Source of the DNA: Hydractinia symbiolongicarpus
Lineage: Eukaryota > Cnidaria > Hydrozoa > Anthoathecata > Hydractiniidae
Direction of reading: 5' to 3'
DNA length: 64,000 bases
Assembly (NCBI RefSeq): GCF_029227915.1
Contig: NC_079879.1
Span: 15,812,001 to 15,876,000 of the forward strand
The translations under genes and the position numbers were made by a program. The notes beneath the pieces were generated by a model. The model did not search any database and was not told the origin of the DNA. It saw only the letters and a list, made by a program, of their open reading frames with translations. This document shows, piece by piece, positions 24,995-37,441 of the stretch (the first letter of the stretch is position 1; every line of letters starts with the position of its first letter).

Positions 24995-26951
24995 AATCAC
25001 GTGGTTTCACCTGTCTGCGCAGGTTACCATTGGCCTAGTCCTTCCAGTCTCAATGCGCTGCAACGTCCCAAGTCGTTTTCATTAGCGTCGTTGCCTTAGA
25101 ACACTCTTAACTACGTGCACAGTCCTATAGAGGCTGTGTTATGGCCTTTTGCAGTCTAATAAAGGCCTCACACGTAAATCACGTGGTTCCATTTGCCTGT
25201 GCAGGTTACCATTGGACTATTCCTTCCAGCCTCAATGCGCTACAACGTCCCAAGTCGTTTTCATTAGCGCCGTTGCCTTAGAACACTCTTAACTACGTGC
25301 ACAGTCCTATAAAGGCTGTATTATGGCCTTTTGCAGTCTAATGAAGTCCTCACACGTAAATCACGTGGTTTCCCCTGCCTGCGCAGGTTACCTTTGGACT
25401 AATCGTTTCAGTCTCAATGTGCTACAACGACCCAGGTCGTTTTCATTAGCGCCGTTGCTTTACAACACTCTTAACTACGTGCACAGGCCTATAAAGGCTG
25501 TAATATGGCCTTTTGCAGTCTAATAAAGGCCTCACACGTAAATCACGTGGTTTCACCTGTCTGCGCAGGTTACCATTGGCCTAGTCCTTCCAGTCTCAAT
25601 GCGCTGCAACGTCCCAAGTCGTTTTCATTAGCGTCGTTGCCTTAGAACACTCTTAACTACGTGCACAGTCCTATAAAGTTAATCACGTGGTTCCATTTGC
25701 CTGTGCAGGTTACCATTGGCCTAGTCCTTCCAGTCTCAATGCGCTAACACGTCCCAAGTTTTTTTCATTATCGCCGTTGCCTTACAACACTCTTAACTAC
25801 CTGCACAGTCCTATAAAGGCTGTAATATGGCCTTTTGCAGTCTAATAAAGGCCTCACACGTAAATCACGTGGTTCCATCTGCCTGTGCAGGTTACCAGTG
25901 GACTAGTCCTTCAAGTCTTAATGTGCTACAACGTCCCAAGTCGATTTCATTGGCGAAGTTGCCTTAGAACACTTTTAACTACGTGCACTGTCCTATAAAG
26001 GCTGTAATATGGCCTTTTGCAGTCTTATAAAGGCCTCACACGTAAATCACGTGGTTCCATTTGTCTGTGCAGGTTACCATTGGACTATTCCTTCCAGTCT
26101 CAATTCGCTACAACGTCCCAAGTCGTTTTCATTAGCGCCGTTGCTTTACACAACAGTCTACGTGCACAGTCCTATAAAGGCTGTAATATGGCCTTTTTCA
26201 GTCCAGTAAAGGCCCTCACACGTAAATCACGTGGTTTCATTTGCCTGTGCAGATTACCATTGGATTATTCCTTCCAGTCTCAATGCGCTGCAACTTCCCA
26301 AGTCGTTTTCATTGGCGAAGTTGCCTTACAACACTCTTAAATACGTGCAAAGTCCTATAAAGTCTGTATTATAGCCTTTTGCAGTCTAATAAAGGCCTCA
26401 CACGTAAATCACGTGGTTTCACCTGTCTGCGCAGGTTACCATTGGCCTAGTCCTTCCAGCCTCAATGCGCTACAACGTCCCAAGTCGTTTTCCTTAGTGC
26501 CGTTGCCTTACAACACTCTTAACTTCGTGCACAGTCCTATAAAGTCTGTAATATGGTGTTTGTAGTCTAATAAAGGCTTCACACGTAAATCACGTGGTTT
26601 CACCTGCCTGCGCAGGTTACCTTTGGACTTATCGTTCCAGTCTCAATGTGCTACAACGTCCCAGGTCGTTTTCATTAGCGCCGTTGCTTTACAACACTCT
26701 TAACTACGTGCACAGGCCTATAAAGGCTGTAATATGGCCTTTTGCAGTCTAATAAAGGCCTCACACGTAAATCACGTGGTTTCACCTGTCTGCGCAGGTT
26801 ACCATTGGCCTAGTCCTTCCAGTCTCAATGCGCTGCAACGTCCCAAGTCGTTTTCATTAGCGTCGTTGCCTTAGAACACTCTTAACTACGTGCACAGTCC
26901 TATTAAGGCTGTATTATGGCCTTTTGCAGTCTAATAAAGGCCTCACACGTT
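24995..26951. repeat. 1,957-bp higher-order repeat, copy 3 of 3
   Basis: Third copy, with the 42-bp deletion at 25,678/25,679. Private changes seen by eye are GCAGATTACC near 26,250 and CAACTTCCC near 26,290. Identity to the preceding unit ends at 26,963, where this unit continues GGTTCCATTTGCC and the preceding one GGTTTCACCTGTC. Confidence 0.92.
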
Positions 26952-26963
26952 AATCACGTGGTT

Positions 26964-29900
26964 CCATTTGCCTGTGCAGGTTACCATTGGTCTATTCCTT
27001 CCAGTCTCAATGCGCTACAACGTCCCAAGTCGTTTTCATTAGCGCCGTTGCCTTACAACACTCTTAACTACCTGCACAGTCCTATAAAGGCTGTAATATG
27101 GCCTTTTGCAGTCTAATAAAGGCCTCACACGTAAATCACGTGGTTCCATTTGCCTGTGCAGGTTACCATTGGACTATTCCTTCCAGCCTCAATGCGCTAC
27201 AACATCCCAAGTCGTTTTCATTAGCGCCGTTGCCTTAGAACACTCGTAACTACGTGCACAGTCCTATAAAGGCTGTATTATGGCCTTTTGCAGTCTAATT
27301 AAGGCCTCACACGTTAATCACGTGGTTCCATTAACCTGTGCAGGTTACCATTGGACTATTCCTTCCAGTCTCAATGCGCTACAACGTCCCAAGTCGTTTT
27401 CATTATCGCCGTTGCCTTACAACACTCTTAACTACCTGCACAGTCCTATAAAGGCTGTAATATGGCCTTTTGCAGTCTAATAAAGTCCTCACACGTAAAT
27501 CACGTGGCTTCACCGGTCTGAGCAGGTTACCATTGGCCTAGTCCTTCAAATCTCAATGTGCTACAACGTCCCAAGTCGTTTTCATTGGCGAAGTTGCCTT
27601 ACAACACTCTTAACTACGTGCACAGTCCTATAAAGGCTGTAATATGGTGTTTGCAGTCTAATAAAGGCCTCACACGTAAATCACGTGGTTTCATTTGCCT
27701 GTGCAGGTTACCATTGGACTATTCCTTCCAGTCTCAATGTGCTACAACGTCCCAAGTCGTTTTCATTAGCGCCGTTGCTTTACAACACTCTTAACTACGT
27801 GCACAGGCCTATAAAGGTTGTAATATGGCCTTTTGCAGTCTAATAAAGTCCTCACACGTAAATCACGTGGCTTCACCGGTCTGCGCAGGTTACCATTGGC
27901 CTAGTCCTTCCAGTCTCAATGCGGTAAAATGTCCCAAGTTTTTTTCATTGGCGAAGTTGCGTTAGAACACTCTTTACTACGTCCACAGTCCTATAAAGGC
28001 TGTAATATGGCCTTTTGCATTCTAATAAAGGCCTCACACGTAAATCACGTGGTTCCATCTGCCTGTGCAGGTTACCAGTGGACTAGTCCTTCAAGTCTCA
28101 ATGTGCTACAACGTCCCAAGTCGTTTTCATTTGCGAAGTTGCCTTAGAACACTTTTAACTACGTGCACTGTCCTATAAAGGCTGTAATATGGCCTTTTGC
28201 AGTCTAATAAAGGCCTCACACGTAAATCACGTGGTTCCATTTGTCTGTGCAGGTTACCATTGGACTATTCCTTCCAGTCTCAATGCGCTACAACGTCCCA
28301 AGTCGTTTTCATTAGCGCCGTTGCTTTACACAACAGTCTACGTGCACAGTCCTATAAAGGCTGTAATATGGCCTTTTGCAGTCTAATAATGGCCCTACAC
28401 GTAAATCACGTGGTTTCACCTGTCTGTGCAGGTTACCATTGGCCTAGCCCTTCCAGTCTCAATGTGCTACAACGTCCTTAGTCAATTTCCTTATTGCCGT
28501 TGCTTTACAACACTATTAACTACGTGCACAGTCCAATAAAGGCTGTAATATAGCCTTTTTCAGTCCAGTAAAGGCCTCACACGTAAATCACGTGGTTCCA
28601 TCTGCCTGTGCAGGTTACCATTGGACTATTCCTTACAGTCTCAATGCGCTACAACGTCCCAAGTCGTTTTCATTAGCGCCGTTGCCTTACAACACTCTTA
28701 ACTACCTGCACAGTCCTATAAAGGCTGTAATATGGCCTTTTGCAGTCTAATAAAGTCCTCACACGTAAATCACGTGGCTTCACCGGTCTGCGCAGGTTAC
28801 CATTGGCCTAGTACTTCCAGTCTCAATGCGCTACAACGTCCCAAGTTTTTTTCATTGGCGAAGTTGCCTTACAACACTCTTAACTACGTGCACAGTCCTA
28901 TAAAGGTTGTAATATGGCCTTTTGCAGTCTAATAAAAGCCTCACACGTAAATCACGTGGTTCCATTTGCCTGTGCAGGTTACCATTGGACTATTCCTTCC
29001 AGTCTCAATGTGCTACAACGTCCCAAGTCGTTTTCATTAGCGCCGTTGCTTTACAACACTCTTAACTACGTGCACAGGCCTATAAAGGCTGTAATATGGC
29101 CTTTTGCAGTCTAATAAAGGCCTCACACGTAAATCACGTGGTTTCACCTGTCTGCGTAGGTTACCATTGGCCTAGTCCTTCCAGTCTCAATGTGCTACAA
29201 CCTCCCAATTCGTTTTCATTATCGCCGTTGCCTTACAACACTCTTAACTACCTGCACAGTCCTATAAAGGTTGTAATATGGCCTTTTGCAGTCTAATAAA
29301 GTCCTCACACGTAAATCACGTGGCTTCACCGGTCTGCGCAGGTTACCATTAGCCTAGTCCTTCCAGTCTCAATTCGCTAAAACGTCCCAAGTTTTTTTCA
29401 TTATCGCCGTTGCCTTACAACACTCTTAACTACCTGCACAGTCCTATAAAGGCTGTAATATGGCCTTTTGCAGTCTAATAAAGTCCTGACACGTAAATCA
29501 CGTGGCTTCACCGGTCTGCGCAGGTTACCATTGGCCTAGTCCTTCCAGTCTCAATGCGCTAAAACGTCCCAAGTTTTTTTCATTGGCGAAGTTGCCTTAG
29601 AACACTCTTTACTACGTCCACAGTCCTATAAAGGCTGTAATATGGCCTTTTGCATTCTAATAAAGGCCTCACACGTAAATCACGTGGTTCCATCTGCCTG
29701 TGCAGGTTACCAGTGGACTAGTCCTTCAAGTCCCAATGTGCTACAACGTCCCAAGTCGTTTTCATTGGCGAAGTTGCCTTAGAACACTTTTAACTACGTG
29801 CACTGTCCTATAAAGGTTGTAATATGGCCTTTTGCAGTCTAATAAAGGCCTCACACGTAAATCACGTGGTTCCATTTGTCCGTGCAGGTTACCATTGGAC

Positions 29901-30738
29901 TATTCCTTCCAGTCTCAATGCGCTACAACGTCCCAAGTCGTTTTCATTAGCGCCGTTGCTTTACACAACAGTCTACGTGCACAGTCCTATAAAGGCTGTA
30001 ATATGGCCTTTTGCAGTCTAATAATGGCCCTACACGTAAATCACGTGGTTTCACCTGTCTGTGCAGGTTACCATTGGCCTAGCCCTTCCAGTCTCAATGT
30101 GCTACAACGTCCTTAGTCAATTTCCTTATTGCCGTTGCTTTACAACACTATTAACTACGTGCACAGTCCAATAAAGGCTGTAATATAGCCTTTTTCAGTC
30201 CAGTAAAGGCCTCACACGTAAATCACGTGGTTCCATCTGCCTGTGCAGGTTACCATTGGACTAGTCCTTCCAGTCTCAATGCGCTACAACGTCCCAAGTC
30301 GTTTTCATTATCGCCGTTGCCTTACAACACTCTTAACTACCTGCACAGTCCTATAAAGGCTGTAATATGGCCTTTTGCAGTCTAATAAAGGCCTCACACG
30401 TAAATCACGCGGTTCTATTCGCCTGTGCAGGTTACCTTTGGACTAATCGTTCCAATCCCAACGTGCTACAACGTCCCAATTCGTTTTCATTAGTGCCGTT
30501 GCTTTACAACACTCTTAACTACGTGCACAGGCCTATAAAGGCTGTAATATGGCCTTTTGCAGTCTAATAAAGTCCCCACAAGTAAATCACGTGGCTTCAC
30601 CGGTATGCGTAGGTTACCATTGGCCTAGTCCTTCCAATCTCAAAGCGCTACAACGTCCCAAGTTTCTTTCATTGGCGAAGTTGCCTTACAACACTCTTAA
30701 CTACGTGCACAATCCTATAAAGGCTGTAATATGGCCTC
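26964..30738. repeat. Heterogeneous satellite segment with a 1,635-bp partial duplication
   Basis: Ordinary and variant monomers with no exact long period. About 27,843-28,630 matches 29,478-30,262 at an offset of 1,635 bp (9 x 182 minus 3) and shares several rare variants: GTTTTTTTCATTGG, a CCAGTGGACTAGTCC monomer, TTTACACAACAGTC, and CCTTAGTCAATTTCC. The pair differs at several sites, for example GCGGTAAAATG versus GCGCTAAAACG, so this is an older event than the duplications in zones I and II. Confidence 0.85.
28290..28560 (+). repeat. Example of zone-III-specific monomer pair (179-bp type plus CCTTAGTCAATTTCC type)
   Basis: The first monomer has TTTACACAACAGTCTACG in place of TTTACAACACTCTTAACTACG, a compound change with a net loss of 3 bp. 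The next has CACCTGTCTGTGCAGG, TAGCCCTTCCAG, CCTTAGTCAATTTCC and TTATTGCCG. The 179-bp type occurs near 22,231, 24,188, 26,145, 28,325, 29,960, 37,234, 39,050, 40,321, 41,774, 42,681, 45,589, 46,678, 49,040 and 50,311. I did not see it before 22 kb or after 50.4 kb. Confidence 0.87.
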
Positions 30739-31829
30739 TTGCAGTCTAATAAAGGCCTCACACGTTAATCACGTGGTTCCATTTGCCTGTGCAGGTTACC
30801 ATTGGACTATTCCTTCCAGTCTCAATGCCTTACAACGTCCCAAGTCGTTTTCATTATCGCCGTTGCCTTACAAAACTCTTAACTACCTGCACAGTCCTAT
30901 AAAGGCGGTAATATGGCCTTTTGCAGTCTAATAAAGGCCTCACACGTAAATCACGCGGTTCTATTCGCCTGTGCAGGTTACCATTGAACTATTCCTTCGA
31001 GTCTCAATGCGCTACAACGTCCCAAGTCGTTTTCATTAGTGCCGTTGCTTTACAACACTCTTAACTACGTGCACAGGCCTATAAAGGCTGTAATATGGCC
31101 TTTTGCAGTCCAATAAAGGCCTCACACGTAAATCACGTGAATTCACCTGTCTGCGCAGGTTACCATTGGCCTAGTCCTTCCAGTCTCATTGCGCCACAAC
31201 GTCCCAAGTCATTTTCATTAGCGCCGTTGCCTTAGAACACTCTTAACTACGTGCACAGTCCTATAAAGGCTGTAATATGGCCTTTTGCAGTCTAATAAAG
31301 GCCTCACACGTAAATCACGTGGTTCCATTTGCCTGTGCAGGTTACCATTGGACTATTCCTTCCAGTCTCAATGCGCTGCAACGTCCCAAGTCGTTTTCAT
31401 TGGCGAAGTTGCCTTAGAACACTCTTAAGTACGTGCAAAGTCCTATAAAGTCTGTATTATAGCCTTTTGCAGTCTAATAAAGGCCTCACACGTAAATCAC
31501 GTGGTTTCACCTGTCTGCGCAGGTTACCATTGGCCTAGTCCTTCCAGCCTCAATGCGCTACAACGTCCCAAGTCGTTTTCCTTAGTGCCGTTGCCTTACA
31601 ACACTCTTAACTTCGTGCACAGTCCTATAAAGTCTGTAATATGGTGTTTGCAGTCTAATAAAGGCTTCACACGTAAATCACGTGGTTTCACCTGCCTGCG
31701 CAGGTTACCTTTGGACTAATCGTTCCAGTCTCAATGTGCTACAACGTCCCAGGTCGTTTTCATTAGCGCCGTTGCTTTACAACACTCTTAACTACGTGCA
31801 CAGGCCTATAAAGGCTGTAATATGGCCTT
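30739..31829. repeat. 1,091-bp higher-order repeat, copy 1 (6 monomers)
   Basis: Offset-1,091 identity runs from 30,739 to 32,947 (2.02 copies). Both copies share CACGTGAATTCACCTG (31,134 and 32,225), the only GAATTC-bearing monomers I noticed, and CATTGAACTATTCCTTCGAG. Copy 1 reads CGCCTGTGC near 30,968 and CAGTCCAATAAAGG near 31,107. Confidence 0.9.
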
Positions 31830-32947
31830 TTGCAGTCTAATAAAGGCCTCACACGTTAATCACGTGGTTCCATTTGCCTGTGCAGGTTACCATTGGACTA
31901 TTCCTTCCAGTCTCAATGCCCTACAACGTCCCAAGTCGTTTTCATTATCGCCGTTGCCTTACAAAACTCTTAACTACCTGCACAGTCCTATAAAGGCGGT
32001 AATATGGCCTTTTGCAGTCTAATAAAGGCCTCACACGTAAATCACGCGGTTCTATTCTCCTGTGCAGGTTACCATTGAACTATTCCTTCGAGTCTCAATG
32101 CGCTACAACGTCCCAAGTCGTTTTCATTAGTGCCGTTGCTTTACAACACTCTTAACTACGTGCACAGGCCTATAAAGGCTGTAATATGGCCTTTTGCAGT
32201 CTAATAAAGGCCTCACACGTAAATCACGTGAATTCACCTGTCTGCGCAGGTTACCATTGGCCTAGTCCTTCCAGTCTCATTGCGCCACAACGTCCCAAGT
32301 CATTTTCATTAGCGCCGTTGCCTTAGAACACTCTTAACTACGTGCACAGTCCTATAAAGGCTGTAATATGGCCTTTTGCAGTCTAATAAAGGCCTCACAC
32401 GTAAATCACGTGGTTCCATTTGCCTGTGCAGGTTACCATTGGACTATTCCTTCCAGTCTCAATGCGCTGCAACGTCCCAAGTCGTTTTCATTGGCGAAGT
32501 TGCCTTAGAACACTCTTAAGTACGTGCAAAGTCCTATAAAGTCTGTATTATAGCCTTTTGCAGTCTAATAAAGGCCTCACACGTAAATCACGTGGTTTCA
32601 CCTGTCTGCGCAGGTTACCATTGGCCTAGTCCTTCCAGCCTCAATGCGCTACAACGTCCCAAGTCGTTTTCCTTAGTGCCGTTGCCTTACAACACTCTTA
32701 ACTTCGTGCACAGTCCTATAAAGTCTGTAATATGGTGTTTGCAGTCTAATAAAGGCTTCACACGTAAATCACGTGGTTTCACCTGCCTGCGCAGGTTACC
32801 TTTGGACTAATCGTTCCAGTCTCAATGTGCTACAACGTCCCAGGTCGTTTTCATTAGCGCCGTTGCTTTACAACACTCTTAACTACGTGCACAGGCCTAT
32901 AAAGGCTGTAATATGGCCTTTTGCAGTCTAATAAAGGCCTCACACGT
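31830..32947. repeat. 1,091-bp higher-order repeat, copy 2
   Basis: Second copy of the 6-monomer unit; it has CTCCTGTGC near 32,056 and CAGTCTAATAAAGG near 32,198. The periodicity ends at about 32,947, where this copy has CACACGTAAATC and copy 1 has CACACGTTAATC. Confidence 0.9.
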
Positions 32948-35625
32948 AAATCACGTGGTTCCATTTGCCTGTGCAGGTTACCATTGGTCTATTCCTTCCA
33001 GTCTCAATGCGCTACAACGTCCCAAGTCGTTTTCATTATCGCCGTTGCCTTACAACACTCTTAACTACCTGCACAGTCCTATAAAGGCTGTAATATGGCC
33101 TTTTGTAGTCTAATAAAGGCCTCACACGTAAATCACGTGGTTCCATTTGCCTGTGCAGGTTACCATTGGACTATTCCTTCCAGCCCCAATGCGCTACAAC
33201 GTCCCAAGTCGTTTTCATTAGCGCCGTTGCCTTAGAACACTCTTAACTACGTGCACAGTCCTATAAAGTCTGTATTATGGCCTTTTGCAGTCTAATGAAG
33301 GTCTCACACGTTAATCACGTGGTTCCATTTACCTGTGCAGGTTACCATTGAACTATTCCTTCGAGTCTCAATGCGCTACAACGTCCCAAGTCGTTTTCAT
33401 TATCGCCGTTGCCTTACAACACTCTTAACTACCTGCACAGTCCTATAAAGGCTGTAATATGGCCTTTTGCAGTCTAATAAAGTCCTCACACGTAAATCAC
33501 GTGGCTTCACCGGTGTGCGCAGGTTACCATTGGCCTAGTCCTTCAAATCTCAATGTGCTACAACGTCCCAAGTCGTTTTCATTGGCTAAGTTGCCTTAAA
33601 ACACTCTTTACTACGTCCACAGTCCTATAAAGGTTGTAATATGGCCTTTTGCAGTCTAATAAAAGCCGCACACGTAAATCACGTAGTTTCACCTGTCTGC
33701 GCAGGTTACCATTGGCCTAGTCCTTCCAGCCTCAATGCGCTAGAACGTCCCAAGTCGTTTTCATTATCGCCGTTGCCTTACAACACTCTTAACTACCTGC
33801 ACAGTCCTATAAAGGCTGTAATATGGCCTTTTGCAGTCTAATAAAGTGCCCACAAGTAAATCACGTGGCTTCACCGGTCTGCGTAGGTTACCATTGGCCT
33901 AGTCCTTCCAATCTCAAAGCGCTACAACGTCCCAAGTTTCTTTCATTGGCGAAGTTGCCTTACAACACTCTTAACTACGTGCACAATCCTATAAAGGCTG
34001 TAATATGGCCTCTTGCAGTCTAATAAAGGCCTCACACGTTAATCACGTGGTTCCATTAGCCTGTGCAGGTTACCATTGGACTATTCCTTCCAGTCTCAAT
34101 GCCCTACAACGTCCCAAGTCGTTTTCATTATCGCCGTTGCCTTACAAAACTCTTAACTACCTGCACAGTCCTATAAAGGCTGTAATATGGCCTTTTGCAG
34201 TCTAATAAAGGCCTCACACGTAAATCACGTGGTTTCACCTGTCTGCGCAGGTTACCATTGGCCTAGTCCTTCCAGTCTCAATGCGCTGCAACGTCCCAAG
34301 TCGTTTTCATTAGCGCCGTTGCCTTAGAACACTCTTAACTACGTGCACAGTCCTATAAAGGCTATATTATGGCCTCTTGCAGTCTAATAAAGGCCTCACA
34401 CGTTAATCACGTGGTTCCATTTGCCTGTGCAGGTTACCATTGGACTATTCCTTCCAGTCTCAATGCCCTACAACGTCCCAAGTCGTTTTCATTATCGCCG
34501 TTGCCTTACAACACTCTTAACTACCTGCACAGTCCTATAAAGGCTGTAATATGGTCTTTTGCAGTCTAATAAAGTCCTCACACGTAAATCACGTGGCTTC
34601 ACCGGTCTGCGCAGGTTACCATTGGCATAGTCCTTCCAGTCTCATTGCGCCACAACGTCCCAAGTCATTTTCATTAGCGCCGTTGCCTTAGAACACTCTT
34701 AACTACGTGCACAGGCCTATAAAGGCTGTAATATGGCCCTTTGCAGTCTAATAAAGGCCTCACACGTAAATCACGTGGTTTCACCTGTCTGCGCAGGTTA
34801 CCATTGGCCTAGTCCTTCCAGTCTCAATGCGCTGCAACGTCCCAAGTCGTTTTTATTAGCGTTGTTGCCTTAGAACACTCTTAACTACGTGCACAGTCCT
34901 ATAAAGGCTGTATTATGGCCTTTTGCAGTCTAATAAAGGCCTCACACGTTAATCACGTGGTTCCATTTGCCTGTGCAGGTTACCATTGGTCTATTCCTTC
35001 CAGTCTCAATGCGCTACAACGTCCCAAGTCGTTTTCATTATCGCCGTTGCCTTACAACACTCTTAACTACCTGCACAGTCCTATAAAGGCTGTAATATGG
35101 CCTTTTGCAGTCTAATAAAGGCCTCACACGTAAATCACGTGGTTCCATTTGCCTGTGCAGGTTACCATTGGACTATTCCTTCCAGCCCCAATGCGCTACA
35201 ACGTCCCAAGTCGTTTTCATTAGCGCCGTTGCCTTAGAACACTCTTAACTACGTGCACAGTCCTATAAAGGCTGTATTATGGCCTTTTGCAGTCTAATGA
35301 AGGCCTCACACGTTAATCACGTGGTTCCATTTACCTGTGCAGGTTACCATTGAACTATTCCCTCGAGTCTCAATGCGCTACAACGTCCCAAGTCGTTTTC
35401 ATTATCGCCGTTGCCTTACAACACTCTTAACTACCTGCACAGTCCTATAAAGGCTGTAATATGGCCTTTTGCAGTCTAATAAAGTCCTCACACGTAAATC
35501 ACGTGGCTTCACCGGTCTGCGCAGGTTACCATTGGCCTAGACCTTCCAGTCTCAATGCGCTACAACGTCCCAAGTTTTTTTCATTGGCGAAGTTGCCTTA
35601 CAACACTCTTAACTACGTGCACAGT
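32948..35625. repeat. Heterogeneous satellite segment, with a block repeated from 30.56-30.90 kb
   Basis: About 14.7 monomers. The monomers at about 33,834-34,174 match 30,560-30,900 at an offset of 3,274 bp. They share CCCACAAGTAAATC, GTAGGTTACC, TCTCAAAGCGC, GTTTCTTTCATTGG and GTGCACAATCC, followed by a monomer starting GCCTCTTGCAG. This dimer is separated from its relative by the 1,091-bp pair, so it marks an earlier, larger duplication. Confidence 0.82.
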
Positions 35626-37441
35626 CCTATAAAGTCTGTAATATGGCCTTTTACAGTCTAATAAAGGCCTCACACGTAAATCACGTGGTTTCACCTGTCT
35701 GCGCAGGTTACCATTGGCCTAGTCCTTCCAGTCTCAATGCGCTACAACCTCCCAATTCGTTTTCATTATCGCTGTTGCCTTACAACACTCTTAACTACCT
35801 GCACAGTCCTATAAAGGTTGTAATATGGCCTTTTGCAGTCTAATAAAATCCTCACACGTAAATCACGTGGCTTCACCGGTCTGCGCAGGTTACCATTGGC
35901 CTAGTCCTTCCAGTCTCAATTCGCTAAAACGTCCCAAGTTTTTTTCATTATCGCCGTTGCCTTACAACACTCTTAACTACCTGCACAGTCCTATAAAGGC
36001 TGTAATATGGCCTTTTGCAGTCTAATAAATCCTCACACGTAAATCACGTGGCTTCACCGGTCTGCACAGGTTACCATTGGCCTAGTCCTTCCAGTCTCAA
36101 TGCGCTAAAACGTCCCAAGTTTTTTTCATTGGCGAAGTTGCCTTAGAACACTCTTTACTACGTCCACAGTCCTATAAAGGCTGTAATATGGCCTTTTGCA
36201 TTCTAATAAAGGCCTCACACGTAAATCACGTGGTTCCATCTGCCTGTGCAGGTTAACAGTGGACTAGTCCTTCAAGTCTCAATGTGCTACAACGTCCCAA
36301 GTCGTTTTCATTAGCGCAGTCGCTTTACAACACTCTTAACTACGTGCACAGGCCTATAAAGGCTGTAATATGGCCTTTTGCAGTCTATTAAAGGCCTCAC
36401 ACGTAAATCACGTGGTTTCACCTGTCTGCGCAGGTTACCATTGGCCTAGTCCTTCTAGTCTCAATGCGCTACAACCTCCCAATTCGTTTTCATTATTGCT
36501 GTTGCCTTACAACACTCTTAACTACCTGCACAGTCCTATAAAGGCTGTAATATGGCCTTTTGCAGTCTAATAAAGTCCTCACACGTAAATCACGTGGCTT
36601 CACCGGTCTGCGCAGGTTACCATTGGCCTACTCCTTCCAGTCTCAATTCGCTAAAACGTCCCAAGTTTTTTTCATTATCGCCGTTGCCTTACAACACTCT
36701 TAACTACCTGCACAGTCCTATAAAGGCTGTAATATGGCCTTTTGCAGTCTAATAAAGTCCTCACACGTAAATCACGTGGCTTCACCGGTCTGCGCAGGTT
36801 ACCATTGGCCTAGTCCTTCCAGTCTCAATGCGCTACAACGTCCCAAGTTTTTTTCATTGGCGAAGTTGCCTTAGAACACTCTTTACTACGTCCACAGTCC
36901 TATAAAGGCTGTAATATGGTCTTTTGCAGTCTAATAAAGGCCTCACACGTAAATCACATTGTTCCATCTGCCTGTGCAGGTTACCAGTGGACTAGTCCTT
37001 CAAGTCTCAATGTGCTACAACGTCCCAAGTCGTTTTCATTGGCGAAGTTGCCTTAGAACACTTTTAACTACGTGCACTGTCCTATAAAGGCTGTAATATG
37101 GCCTTTTGCAGTCTAATAAAGGCCTCACACGTAAATCACGTGGTTCCATTTGTCTGTGCAGGTTACCATTGGACTATTCCTTCCAGTCTCAATGCGCTAC
37201 AACGTCCCAAGTCGTTTTCATTAGCGCCGTTGCTTTACACAACAGTCTACGTGCACAGTCCTATAAAGGCTGTAATATGGCTTTTTGCAGTCTAATAAAG
37301 GCCTCACACGTAAATCACGTGGTTCCATTTGCCTGTGCAGGTTACCATTGGACTATTCCTTCCAGTCTCAATGTGCTACAACGTCCCAAGTCGTTTTCAT
37401 TAGCGCCGTTGCTTTACAACACTTTTAACTACGTGCACAGG
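35626..37441. repeat. 1,816-bp higher-order repeat, copy 1 (10 monomers)
   Basis: Offset-1,816 identity runs from 35,626 to about 39,097 (1.91 copies). Marks shared by both copies include GCCTTTTACAGTC (35,647 and 37,463), CAACCTCCCAATTCG, ATAAATCCTCACACG (two bases shorter than usual) and GGTTAACAGTGG (36,252 and 38,068). No substitution between the copies was noticed by eye, so the event is very recent. Confidence 0.9.
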
